Source: Oceanospirillaceae bacterium (lineage in GTDB: Bacteria; Pseudomonadota; Gammaproteobacteria; Pseudomonadales; Balneatricaceae). From it: a DNA stretch of 64,000 bases. Below the pieces are notes generated by a model, which saw only the letters and a list, made by a program, of their open reading frames with translations, made no database searches and had not been told where the DNA came from. Positions 28,975 through 36,608 of the stretch are shown here, one piece after another (position 1 is the first letter of the stretch; each line of letters starts with the position of its first letter). Where the stretch lies: the NCBI GenBank assembly GCA_003521845.1, contig DPHB01000027.1, positions 1 to 64,000 on the forward strand, written 5' to 3'. The translations under genes were made by a program, and so were the position numbers.

Positions 28975-29767
28975 AGGATTGTTTATACTCTTTGTACAAG
29001 GCTTCAGCGGTGGCAACCTGGTCACCCAGCTTTAGGGTAAGTCTAGTTACCATCGCCGCGGCCGCGGGGTGGCCGGTGTCGGCCGCTAAACGTAACCAAG
29101 CGTAGGCTTGACGATCAGCGTCGGTGCCAGCTTGGCTAATTTGGGCGAAGTGCATAGTGCCTAAAAAGAACATGCTGTCTACGTGGCCCTGCTGAGCTGC
29201 GGCTAGATAACCTGCTTCAGCTTTAAGCAAATTTTGTTGCGTACCAATACCAAAGTTATGGGCGCGAGCTAGATTCATAGCGCCGTTCAAATCACCTTGT
29301 GCAGCGGATTTGCTGTACCAAGCAAAAGCATCACTGGGGTTGGCTGGCTGGCCATAACCAAATTCGTACATGCGGCCCAAGCGTGTCTGGGCTTTGCTGT
29401 CACCGGCTTCGGCGGCTGGGCGCAACGTCACTAACTCTTGCTTGTATTCCGCCTGCATGATGATATGCAGGTTTTTTAATGAGGCTAGGTGGCCAGTGCG
29501 GGCGCCAGCTTCAAAATAGGCTTTGGCTTGCGCTGTGTCTTGCACTACGCCAGTGCCATTTAGGTAGAGCTCGCCCAGCATATTGTTAGCGTCAGCATTG
29601 CCAGAGCGCGCAAGAGGCTGCAACTCGCTTACGGCAGATTCAATATCGTTGGCTGCAAGGGCTTTTTTGGCTTGTTTCATGCTGGCAGCGTGCACTGGCA
29701 TGACGAGTAATGCACATACCAAGGCGCCAGTTAGGGCGTGAGAAAGAGTACGAGTGATGCTGGTCAT
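28964..29767 (-). CDS. Sel1-repeat periplasmic protein
   Basis: A 267-residue secreted protein: signal peptide (ITRTLSHALTGALVCALLVMPVHAAS, cleavage near residue 28) and then several Sel1-like TPR repeats, e.g. GNADANNMLGELYLNGTGVVQDTAQAKAYFEAGA and GDSKAQTRLGRMYEFGYGQPANPSDAFAWYSKSA. Sel1 arrays are protein-protein interaction scaffolds; the partner is unknown. It is the first gene of a two-gene unit with the RDD membrane protein. Confidence 0.8.
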   Translation of the reverse strand: MTSITRTLSHALTGALVCALLVMPVHAASMKQAKKALAANDIESAVSELQPLARSGNADANNMLGELYLNGTGVVQDTAQAKAYFEAGARTGHLASLKNLHIIMQAEYKQELVTLRPAAEAGDSKAQTRLGRMYEFGYGQPANPSDAFAWYSKSAAQGDLNGAMNLARAHNFGIGTQQNLLKAEAGYLAAAQQGHVDSMFFLGTMHFAQISQAGTDADRQAYAWLRLAADTGHPAAAAMVTRLTLKLGDQVATAEALYKEYKQSYGN

Positions 29768-29906
29768 AAATTGTCGCTCTATATAGCAATAATATTGGCG
29801 ACTATTATAGCGGAATTGATAGGCTAGGGCCTATTCTAAATCATTATATTAGTTATTTCTTTTATTCGAGGCTGCTACAAGTCAACGTTGAACTTGCAAC
29901 AAAGCT

Positions 29907-29930
29907 GCCAGCACAGTATGTTGTGCCGGC
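29907..29930 (-). terminator. Possible terminator of the cytochrome c gene
   Basis: On the minus strand GCCGGCACA, a six-base loop and TGTGCTGGC form a nine-base-pair stem (one G-T pair) directly after the cytochrome stop. The T-run after it is poor (AGCTTTGTT), so efficiency is uncertain. Confidence 0.5.
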
Positions 29931-29941
29931 GTTGTGGAAAC

Positions 29942-30256
29942 TTACTTAGAAGCGAAGTGAGCTGCCAAATCAGCAATATCTTGGTCGCTTAGGTTAGCAA
30001 CCATGCCGTACATTTGCACTGCATTACCACCTTTACGCTCTTGGCTTTGATAAGCCTTCATAGCACTTTCCAAGTAGACAGCGTGCTGGCCAGCAAGCTT
30101 AGGGAACATGGGTACAACACTGTTACCGTCAACGCCATGACAGCCAACACACATAGCAGCTTTAGCTGCGCCTGCTGCGGCATCGCCAGCGGCATGTGCC
30201 GGTAGGGTAAGTAGAGGTAGGCAAGCTAGTGCAGCAATAGGTAAAAATTTAGACAT
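29942..30256 (-). CDS. Periplasmic class I c-type cytochrome (c553-like)
   Basis: A 104-residue monohaem cytochrome with a signal peptide (cleavage after HAA, about residue 23). Haem is attached at CVGCH (Cys36, Cys39, His40), and the distal Met is Met82 or Met85 in VQMYGMV. The pattern GVDGNSVVPMFPKLAGQHAVYLESAMKAYQSQERKG matches small soluble cytochromes that carry electrons to oxidases or dehydrogenases. It is monocistronic, so its partner is unknown. Confidence 0.9.
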   Translation of the reverse strand: MSKFLPIAALACLPLLTLPAHAAGDAAAGAAKAAMCVGCHGVDGNSVVPMFPKLAGQHAVYLESAMKAYQSQERKGGNAVQMYGMVANLSDQDIADLAAHFASK

Positions 30257-30444
30257 TGTTTTATTTCCTTTTTATTAATAATACAGTCAGTTATGTAGAT
30301 ATTCCCTAAGGATATTAAAAAAAACTATTCGCTGGTGCAACGAAAGGTGATAATTTATTGACTATTGTCTAACACTATTGGGTAAATAATGGCCGTTATG
30401 GTCACATTGACTCAAGCAACACCCCCAAAAATAGAAGTACAAAC

Positions 30445-31020
30445 ATGGCACAAGATTTAACTCGTTGTGGCTGGGTGACCAATGACCCGGTATATTTACA
30501 ATACCATGATGAAGAATGGGGGCGCCCCGTACACGATGATCAACGCCTATTTGAACAGTTGGTTTTAGAAGGTGCGCAAGCTGGTTTATCCTGGATTACA
30601 ATTTTAAAACGTCGGCATCATTATCGTCGCGTATTTAAAGATTACCATTTGCCCACGTTAGTGGCCTTCAGTGCTGACGACATCGACCATGCTATGCAGG
30701 ACACGGGTATTATCCGTAACCGTAAAAAGGTAGAAAGTGTGGTTAATAACGCCGCTTGTTTTCAGCGTGTACAAGCCGAGTTTGGTAGCTTTGATGCCTA
30801 TGTTTGGGGCTACGTTGATGGCGTTAGTCAGTACAATAAATTTACCAGTAACCAGCAAGTGCCTGCACAAACAGATATCTCAGAGAAGTTGGCCAAGGAT
30901 ATGAAAAAGCGTGGCTTTAAGTTTGTTGGCCCTATCGGTATGTATGCCTTTATGCAATCCATTGGCATGGTTAACGATCACCTAGTCACCTGTCATTGCC
31001 ATGCCGAGGTTATGGATTAG
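30445..31020 (+). CDS. tag: DNA-3-methyladenine glycosylase I
   Basis: A 191-residue base-excision repair enzyme that removes 3-methyladenine. RCGW (Cys8), HDEEWGRPVHDD (His21), LEGAQAGLSWITIL with the catalytic Glu, and the C-terminal NDHLVTCHCH supply the structural zinc ligands (Cys, His, His, Cys) known in E. coli Tag. It is complete and of normal length. An alpha/beta hydrolase gene starts one base after the stop, so the two are likely cotranscribed. Confidence 0.93.
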   Translation: MAQDLTRCGWVTNDPVYLQYHDEEWGRPVHDDQRLFEQLVLEGAQAGLSWITILKRRHHYRRVFKDYHLPTLVAFSADDIDHAMQDTGIIRNRKKVESVVNNAACFQRVQAEFGSFDAYVWGYVDGVSQYNKFTSNQQVPAQTDISEKLAKDMKKRGFKFVGPIGMYAFMQSIGMVNDHLVTCHCHAEVMD

Positions 31021-31021
31021 T

Positions 31022-31912
31022 ATGTTAAAATGGAGCAAACGTTGGTTGTTGCTGGTGCTGGCTTTCTTGCTGTCAGGTTTTGCTTGGGTTACCTATGATC
31101 AGGCCTACAACTTCATCAATCACCCTAAAGAGGTGCGTGAACTAGGTAGCAAGACGCCAGAGGATGTGGGCTTAAGCGTGGGGGAGGTGGTGATAACTAA
31201 TCCCCAAGGTATGCATTTATACGGCTATTACTCGCCTAGCAAAAACGGCGCCTACGTTATGTTGCAACATGGGTTTAAGTCGGATCGTAGTTATTTACTA
31301 GAAGAAGCCAAAATTTTACAAGACGCCGGGTATGGTGTGCTAGTGACTAGTGTACGCGCTCACGATAAAAATGATGGCCAAGTGATTACTTTTGGTGTGC
31401 GTGAAATGCAAGATCTACAGGCCTGGTATGAATACTTGGCTGCCCAGGGTGCCGCACCTGGTAAGGTGGGCATTCTCGGTAATTCCATGGGGGCCGCGAT
31501 GGTGATTGAATACGCGTCTCGCAATAATGACATTGCGGCGGTGGTTTCCGTGAGTGGGTTTTCGTCCTTGCAAGACACCATTAATGTGTCTGTGGAATAC
31601 TTTACTGGCCTGCCAGCTTTCCCTTTTGCTCCAGCTATCGCCACCTGGGCGCAATGGTTGTTGGGTATGGAGGTGGCACAAGTTGATGCCACCAAAGCGG
31701 CCGCCAAACTTTGCCAAACGCCTATTTTAGTGATGCAAGGTGGGGCAGATACGGTGGTGTCGGTAGCAAGCGGGCAGTGGATCTATGATGCGGCCTGTGG
31801 CACCAAAGAACTCTGGTTTGATGAAGATGTTGGGCATACTAAATTTGATCGAGACCGCCCGCAAGAATACGCACGGCGTGTGACGCAGTTTTTTGCTCAG
31901 CACCTACTGTAA
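31022..31912 (+). CDS. Membrane-anchored alpha/beta hydrolase
   Basis: A 296-residue serine hydrolase with an N-terminal membrane anchor (about 8-24). The nucleophile elbow is GNSMG (Ser155), the acid is the Asp in QGGADTVVS and the His is in EDVGHTKFD. It resembles the YqkD/YhfR-like peptidase S9-type fold family, whose substrates are unknown. The ATG at 31022, one base after tag, is chosen over an in-frame upstream start that would overlap tag. A short GFA gene follows. Confidence 0.75.
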   Translation: MLKWSKRWLLLVLAFLLSGFAWVTYDQAYNFINHPKEVRELGSKTPEDVGLSVGEVVITNPQGMHLYGYYSPSKNGAYVMLQHGFKSDRSYLLEEAKILQDAGYGVLVTSVRAHDKNDGQVITFGVREMQDLQAWYEYLAAQGAAPGKVGILGNSMGAAMVIEYASRNNDIAAVVSVSGFSSLQDTINVSVEYFTGLPAFPFAPAIATWAQWLLGMEVAQVDATKAAAKLCQTPILVMQGGADTVVSVASGQWIYDAACGTKELWFDEDVGHTKFDRDRPQEYARRVTQFFAQHLL

Positions 31913-31945
31913 GCCTGTTAATTAGTTAGTTTATTGGAGGGCATT

Positions 31946-32347
31946 ATGCGCACAGGAAGTTGTTTGTGTGGTGGCGTTGCGTTTGAATTGCACGGCCTTG
32001 TACGGGATGTGCTAGCCTGTCACTGTACACAGTGCCGCAAGACTTCTGGTCATTATTGGGCGGCCACCAATGTACCACGACATAAGCTTGTGCTGACCAA
32101 GCGCGAGACCTTGCGTTGGTATGCGTCGTCGACATCAGCAGAACGAGGTTTTTGCCAAGCCTGCGGTGCCAGCTTGTTTTATCATGTACATGATGGCGAT
32201 GGCATCTCTGTGGCGGCGGGCAGCATTGATGGTGATACCCATTGTGTAACCAGTGAACACTGGTTTACTAGCATGAAAGGCGACTACTATGGTTTGCCCG
32301 AAGGTGAAAAGGTGCGACCACAGGAGCAGGATATAGATGTTGAATAA
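31946..32347 (+). CDS. GFA (glutathione-dependent formaldehyde-activating/CENP-V) domain protein
   Basis: A 133-residue zinc protein of the GFA superfamily from the ATG at 31946, nine bases after GGAGG. All expected cysteines are present: CLC (6, 8), CHCTQC (25, 27, 30) and CQAC (70, 73). The best-known member, Gfa, binds glutathione and formaldehyde, but most homologues have no demonstrated role. The 3' end overlaps the next gene by eleven bases, which indicates coupling. Confidence 0.85.
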   Translation: MRTGSCLCGGVAFELHGLVRDVLACHCTQCRKTSGHYWAATNVPRHKLVLTKRETLRWYASSTSAERGFCQACGASLFYHVHDGDGISVAAGSIDGDTHCVTSEHWFTSMKGDYYGLPEGEKVRPQEQDIDVE

Positions 32348-33323
32348 TGCAGCAGGTTATCAAGTGTTAGCGCTCGCGGCTAAAGACGAATCTGATGTGA
32401 CGCTATTCGTGCACGTGTGGCCTAGCCAGCAGCCAGTGATACAAGGCTGGGTGCATATTATGCATGGCATGAGCGAACACGGTGCGCGCTATGGGGAAAC
32501 GGCCCAATGGTTTAATGCACTTGGTTTTCATGTGAGTGCCGATGATCACCGTGGCCATGGCTTAACTGGACAAGGTCAGGCTGAACAGGGGCATGGGAAC
32601 CTAGGCCATATGGGTGATCACAATGCTTGGCGCAAGTGTTTATTGGACCAAACCCATATCATGCAAACCCTAGCACAGCAGTGGTCGCAGCCATTATTTG
32701 TGTTGGGCCATAGCATGGGCAGTTTTATGGCCACGCAATGGGTGCAAGAACAGAGTCGCCAACTGCCTCAACTTAACAGCTTGATACTGTCAGGCAGTAA
32801 TTATGGTGCACCTTGGTTGTTCCGTATTGCTGCAGGTATCGCGGCTATAGAAAGATCACGACAAGGCAAACAAGGGCGTAGTACGCTGTTGGATAAGCTG
32901 TCTTTTGGGCAATTTAACAGCCGTATCCACCCTAAGCGAACACCTAAAGATTGGCTATGCACTTTGCCGGAGGTGGTTGATGCTTATATTGCTGACCCTC
33001 TGGCCGGGCAACTAATAAGCAATCAATTTTGGTTTGATTTTTTGCATGGTCTGGCCGACCTGTCTGAGCCTGATGCCATGTTGCAAATTCGCAATGATCT
33101 ACCAATTTACATTTTTTCCGGGGCCATGGACCCAGTGGGGAAGTATGGCAAAGGTATTGCTGCGTTGCAGAAAGCCTTACGCTTATCTGGTAAAACCAAC
33201 GTGACTTGCCATGTCTACCCGCAAGGTCGTCATGAGATGCTTAACGAAGTTAATAAGCAGCAGGTGCGCGATGATTTGGCCGTCTGGTTGGCTGGCTTAA
33301 CTGGTGCAAATGCAGCTGTTTAG
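32337..33323 (+). CDS. Monoacylglycerol-lipase-like alpha/beta hydrolase
   Basis: A 328-residue hydrolase of the serine aminopeptidase S33/lysophospholipase family. HGMSEHGARYGETAQWF and DDHRGHGLTG form the oxyanion region, GHSMGSF (124-130) holds the nucleophile Ser126, with Asp in FSGAMDPVG and His in GRHEMLNE. HGMSEH with DHRGHG is typical of PldB/monoglyceride lipases. Substrate probably a lysolipid or monoacylglycerol. The start, preceded by CAGGAG, overlaps the GFA gene end. Confidence 0.82.
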   Translation: MLNNAAGYQVLALAAKDESDVTLFVHVWPSQQPVIQGWVHIMHGMSEHGARYGETAQWFNALGFHVSADDHRGHGLTGQGQAEQGHGNLGHMGDHNAWRKCLLDQTHIMQTLAQQWSQPLFVLGHSMGSFMATQWVQEQSRQLPQLNSLILSGSNYGAPWLFRIAAGIAAIERSRQGKQGRSTLLDKLSFGQFNSRIHPKRTPKDWLCTLPEVVDAYIADPLAGQLISNQFWFDFLHGLADLSEPDAMLQIRNDLPIYIFSGAMDPVGKYGKGIAALQKALRLSGKTNVTCHVYPQGRHEMLNEVNKQQVRDDLAVWLAGLTGANAAV

Positions 33324-33428
33324 AGGTTACTAAAATAATTACATGAGAAAATATTAATTTAGAGTTGACTAATATGTAGTTTTGCTAATAAACTACGCTA
33401 CAGATTATTCAATTTTGAGATTTATGTG

Positions 33429-34643
33429 ATGCACAAATTAAATTCTTGGTCGCCTCTACACTTTCTAGCGGCTTTGGGCGCAGGTGGCATGAGCGTAGCA
33501 TTCCTGATGATGCTGATGTTTTGGGTGCCACACCCAAACCGTTCCATGCCTGCCTATGAAGACTTAGTAGCTCACGCTGCACAGGGTGGCATTGGCGAAG
33601 TTTTGGTGTACGCCGTTTCTGCCATCATCGCCTTCTTGTTAATTACCCACTTCCGTTTGATGTACTTTAACTTCAAACAGTACAAGATGGCTAAAGCTGA
33701 TGGGCGTATCGATAAGATTCTTGGCACCAATGCCCACACACAATTGCTAGCCATGCCTTTGGCTTCGGCTATGTCCATCAACGGCTTGTTTATCGCTGGG
33801 TCCTTATTTATTCCTGGTCTGTGGGAGGTTGCTGAATATTTGTTTCCACTAGCCGTATTAGGCTTCGCAGTACTAGGTTACTGGGCACTGAAATTATACT
33901 TTGGCTTTATTGCCGCAGTGTTTCATAAAAAATCCTTTAAGAAAGAGATGAATGGCTCTTTAGCACAAATGTTACCAGCCTTTACCTTTGGTATGATCGC
34001 CGTTGGTTTTGCTGCTACCGTAGTATTCAGCCACAACCTTGGGTTGGTGACTTTTGCCATGGCTGCATCTATCTTTTTCCTAGTTGCTACAGCTTTGGTT
34101 GCACTACTTAAGTTAGTCATTGGCTTCAACGACTTGTTTGAACATGGCGCAACACCAATGGCATTACCTACTTTGTGGGTGCTGATTCCTACTATTACTG
34201 TCAGTGGCATCGCGGTCTTGCGTTTAGATCACGGCCTCACGCATACACTGTTAGAAAATGTGCAAGCTGGCAATCACCTAGTCTTTTTGACGACGCTGTT
34301 CTCTCTGCAGGTCTTTATCGGCTTAATGGGTTACGCAGTCATGCGTCGCATGGGTTACTTTCAGCAGCTAGTCGCATCCACAAAGAATGACATTAATGGT
34401 TCGCCAGTGGCATTTGCTCTCATTTGTCCAGGTGTGGCGATTACCGTAATGAGCTACTTCTTTATGAACCTTGCACTTGTTAACAATGGCTTGCTAGTCA
34501 AATTTAGTGTCAGTTACTTTGCCATGCTAACACCAGTAACTATCATCCAGTTACTAACCGTTTGGGTGTTGTTCCGGTTGCTAAAGCAACAGCTAAAGGG
34601 TGGCTTTAAGGAAGACCGGGAGGTGGTCGCTACAGTCGCCTAA
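33429..34643 (+). CDS. Polytopic membrane protein of unknown function
   Basis: A 404-residue protein with about ten hydrophobic helices, opening with NSWSPLHFLAALGAGGMSVAFLMMLMFWVPHP and then an amphipathic segment with FRLMYFNFKQYKMAKADGRIDKIL. Helix count and size resemble the TDT/TehA (SLAC1-like) group; it also resembles proteins I recall being annotated as TsoY-family (seleno)proteins. I cannot confirm either. There is no in-frame TGA. The ATG at 33429 is preferred over GTG at 33426; TTGAGA lies upstream. Monocistronic, with a strong terminator downstream. Confidence 0.6.
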   Translation: MHKLNSWSPLHFLAALGAGGMSVAFLMMLMFWVPHPNRSMPAYEDLVAHAAQGGIGEVLVYAVSAIIAFLLITHFRLMYFNFKQYKMAKADGRIDKILGTNAHTQLLAMPLASAMSINGLFIAGSLFIPGLWEVAEYLFPLAVLGFAVLGYWALKLYFGFIAAVFHKKSFKKEMNGSLAQMLPAFTFGMIAVGFAATVVFSHNLGLVTFAMAASIFFLVATALVALLKLVIGFNDLFEHGATPMALPTLWVLIPTITVSGIAVLRLDHGLTHTLLENVQAGNHLVFLTTLFSLQVFIGLMGYAVMRRMGYFQQLVASTKNDINGSPVAFALICPGVAITVMSYFFMNLALVNNGLLVKFSVSYFAMLTPVTIIQLLTVWVLFRLLKQQLKGGFKEDREVVATVA

Positions 34644-34752
34644 TTATACCCCCTATACTAGGTGCAACGACTGCCAGGTTGATGTAGTAAGAGGGCTGCT
34701 TAGCACTGGAAATGACGCTCCCTAGACTGAGCATAAAATTGCTTTCAAAACC

Positions 34753-34777
34753 AAAAAGGGCCATTATGGCCCTTTTT
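34753..34777 (+). terminator. Intrinsic terminator
   Basis: AAAAAGGGCC, loop ATTAT, GGCCCTTTTT: a perfect ten-base-pair stem ending in a T-run, 110 bases after the polytopic membrane protein gene. Confidence 0.9.
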
Positions 34778-34799
34778 CAATGCTAATAATAAATACCCT

Positions 34800-35219
34800 A
34801 TGTACTTTGTTGACTATCAAGACAACTGGCAGGATGCAGTCATAGCACTGTGGCAAGAATGTGAACTGACGCGCCCCTGGAATGACCCAATAGCCGATAT
34901 TTTACGCAAGCAAAGTGATCAATTAGGTAAGTTTGTGTTACTAATTGATGGAGCAAATCTGGTAGCCAGTATGATGATAGGCTATGACGGCCATCGTGGC
35001 AGCGTGAATTACCTAGCCGTGTTACCTAATTATCAAAATCAGGGTATAGGGCGCAAGATGATGACGTATTGTGAAACCTACCTTAGTCAGCTTGGTTGCC
35101 CAAAAATTAATATCTGTGTGCGTGATAGCAATGTTAAAGTGCTTGAATTTTATCAGGTGCTGGGTTACCAGCAAGATCCTGTTGTAATATTGGGCAAGCG
35201 CTTAATAGCCGATGATTGA
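34800..35219 (+). CDS. YpeA-like GNAT acetyltransferase
   Basis: A 139-residue N-acetyltransferase close in plan to E. coli YpeA: ALWQECELTRPWNDPIADILRK at the start, GYDGHRGSVNYLAVLPNYQNQGIGRKMM with the acetyl-CoA loop (QNQGIG), CPKINICVRDSNVKVLEFYQVLGY and the C-terminal LGKRLI. The acceptor substrate of YpeA-type enzymes is not established. A shortened paralogue follows after six bases, suggesting tandem duplication. Confidence 0.85.
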   Translation: MYFVDYQDNWQDAVIALWQECELTRPWNDPIADILRKQSDQLGKFVLLIDGANLVASMMIGYDGHRGSVNYLAVLPNYQNQGIGRKMMTYCETYLSQLGCPKINICVRDSNVKVLEFYQVLGYQQDPVVILGKRLIADD

Positions 35220-35225
35220 AGAGAC

Positions 35226-35585
35226 ATGGCCGAAATAATACCTTATCAACCAGCCTGGCAAAGTGCACTTACCTCTCTGTGGGACGAATGTGACTTATCT
35301 CGCCCATGGCATGACGACAATCTACAGGTGCGTATGCATTTCGGCGCGCCCGTAGCGCAAGTGTGGTTGTTGGTTGATAGTGATCGGCTTATTGGCGCAA
35401 TCAACATAGCCATGTATGCAGACCAAAGTGCTCACTTGTATTATTTGGCTGTTAAGCCTGCCGAGGCGATCAAAGGTTTTGGTAAGCAATTGATGGGGTT
35501 CGCACAAGAGCATTTGCGCCAGCTAGGCTGTAGCGGTGACACCTTAGTAGTGAGAGATCGCCAGGCAAAGGTTGCTTTAGGCTAA
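35226..35585 (+). pseudogene. Truncated GNAT paralogue of the upstream gene
   Basis: A 119-residue frame clearly related to its neighbour (LWDECDLSRPWHDD against LWQECELTRPWNDP; LGCSGDTLVVRDRQAKV against LGCPKINICVRDSNVKV). It stops about 25 residues early, losing the last strand and the FYQ..LGY..LGKRL region that closes the GNAT fold. The acetyl-CoA loop is also altered (EAIKGFG). Reading one base over after the stop region gives KLGTIKDG and then runs into a GGTATG repeat, consistent with a frameshift. Probably a decaying gene; a shortened functional protein is possible. Confidence 0.55.
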
Positions 35586-35604
35586 GTTGGGCACCATTAA
35601 AGAT

Positions 35605-35628
35605 GGTATGGGTATGGGTATGGGTATT
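35605..35628. repeat. GGTATG hexanucleotide tandem repeat
   Basis: Three perfect GGTATG units and a fourth ending GGTATT, lying just after the truncated GNAT frame and upstream of a small membrane protein gene. Probably slippage-derived. Confidence 0.7.
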
Positions 35629-35652
35629 GATATGAGACGAGAGGGATAGAGC

Positions 35653-35925
35653 ATGAGCGAGCAAGAAGTGAGGATTGTTTATGTCAAGGAGCAGCGGAAT
35701 TTAGGCTTGTGGAGTGTTCTTTTTGGTTTCATAGGTCTGTTTGTATTTACCTTTCCATTGAGTTTTATTGGTTTGCTATTGGCTGTCATGGGTATCTTGC
35801 GCGGGCAGATTTTTTCCGCCATCTTGGGTCTATTGTTAAGCTTAATAGGAATCGCTAGTTCAGTAGTATTTTGGGCTTTTGTGGGCATGGGCGCTATTAT
35901 TAGTATGCCATTTGGTTTTTTCTAA
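35653..35925 (+). CDS. Small membrane protein, function unknown
   Basis: A 90-residue protein with a short charged N-terminus (SEQEVRIVYVKEQRN) and then three hydrophobic stretches (about 18-38, 38-62 and 65-90) rich in Gly, Phe and Leu. It has no recognised motif; the arrangement is DUF4190-like, which is a loose resemblance only. GAGGG lies upstream of the ATG. It may share a transcript with the nucleosidase gene that starts 13 bases after its stop. Confidence 0.55.
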   Translation: MSEQEVRIVYVKEQRNLGLWSVLFGFIGLFVFTFPLSFIGLLLAVMGILRGQIFSAILGLLLSLIGIASSVVFWAFVGMGAIISMPFGFF

Positions 35926-35938
35926 TAAGGACTCTTGT

Positions 35939-36481
35939 ATGGTGTGGTTAGTGTGTGTCGCTCTGGTGGAAGAGCTACCAGATGAATTGCCTGCTGGGTA
36001 TCAAAAAGTGATTACGGGTGTTGGCAAGGTTAATGCCAGTATTGCTCTTTGCCAAGCTGTGCAGCAATATGAAAATATTGACGGCGTCATCAATTATGGT
36101 AGCGCCGGTGGTTTTGAAGAACCCCATAAAGGCCAGTTATTATCTGTTGCGAGTGTGCTTGAGCGAGATATGGACTGCACCGGTTTGGGGTTGGCCCCGT
36201 ACGTTACCTTCGGTGAACAACAGGCACTTATAAAAACCCGCAACGGCCACGGTGTGGTGTGTGGCACTGGCGATCTCTTTGGCCCAGCGGCGGCCGACTA
36301 CGACATTGTGGAGATGGAAGCCTACGCTTTAGCCAAGGTCTGCCAAGCCTATAAATTGCCCTTCTTGTGTTACAAGTATATTAGCGATATTAGCAGCGAT
36401 GATAACGCTCATGAACAGTGGCAAGATAACGTGGCTCGGGGCAGTACCGCCTTTTTACAACTCCTACCTTTGGCCCTATAG
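35939..36481 (+). CDS. MTA/SAH nucleosidase-like phosphorylase-superfamily protein
   Basis: A 180-residue protein of the purine nucleoside phosphorylase/Pfs superfamily. Recognisable elements are TGVGKVNASIALCQAV, INYGSAGGF, VEMEAYALAKVCQAY (the Glu-Met-Glu that binds the ribose) and LCYKYISDIS with the general-acid Asp. Pfs enzymes split methylthioadenosine and S-adenosylhomocysteine, but this protein is about 50 residues shorter than E. coli Pfs, so the substrate may differ. The ATG at 35939 follows AAGGA by eight bases. Confidence 0.75.
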   Translation: MVWLVCVALVEELPDELPAGYQKVITGVGKVNASIALCQAVQQYENIDGVINYGSAGGFEEPHKGQLLSVASVLERDMDCTGLGLAPYVTFGEQQALIKTRNGHGVVCGTGDLFGPAAADYDIVEMEAYALAKVCQAYKLPFLCYKYISDISSDDNAHEQWQDNVARGSTAFLQLLPLAL

Positions 36482-36608
36482 CTCCCCTACCTGCAAATCA
36501 TTGGCTAATAAATTAGCCTCAACCCATGATCTTGGCTCCTTGCTTGCCAGCAAACTACGTATTACAGTGGTAATGAAAGCGTATTAGTCCTATTTATATA
36601 GAGTCATT

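Noticed and set aside
35605..35628. Hexamer repeat as a phase-variation switch
   Set aside because: Gain or loss of six bases does not shift frame, and it lies between genes rather than at a promoter spacer I can define.
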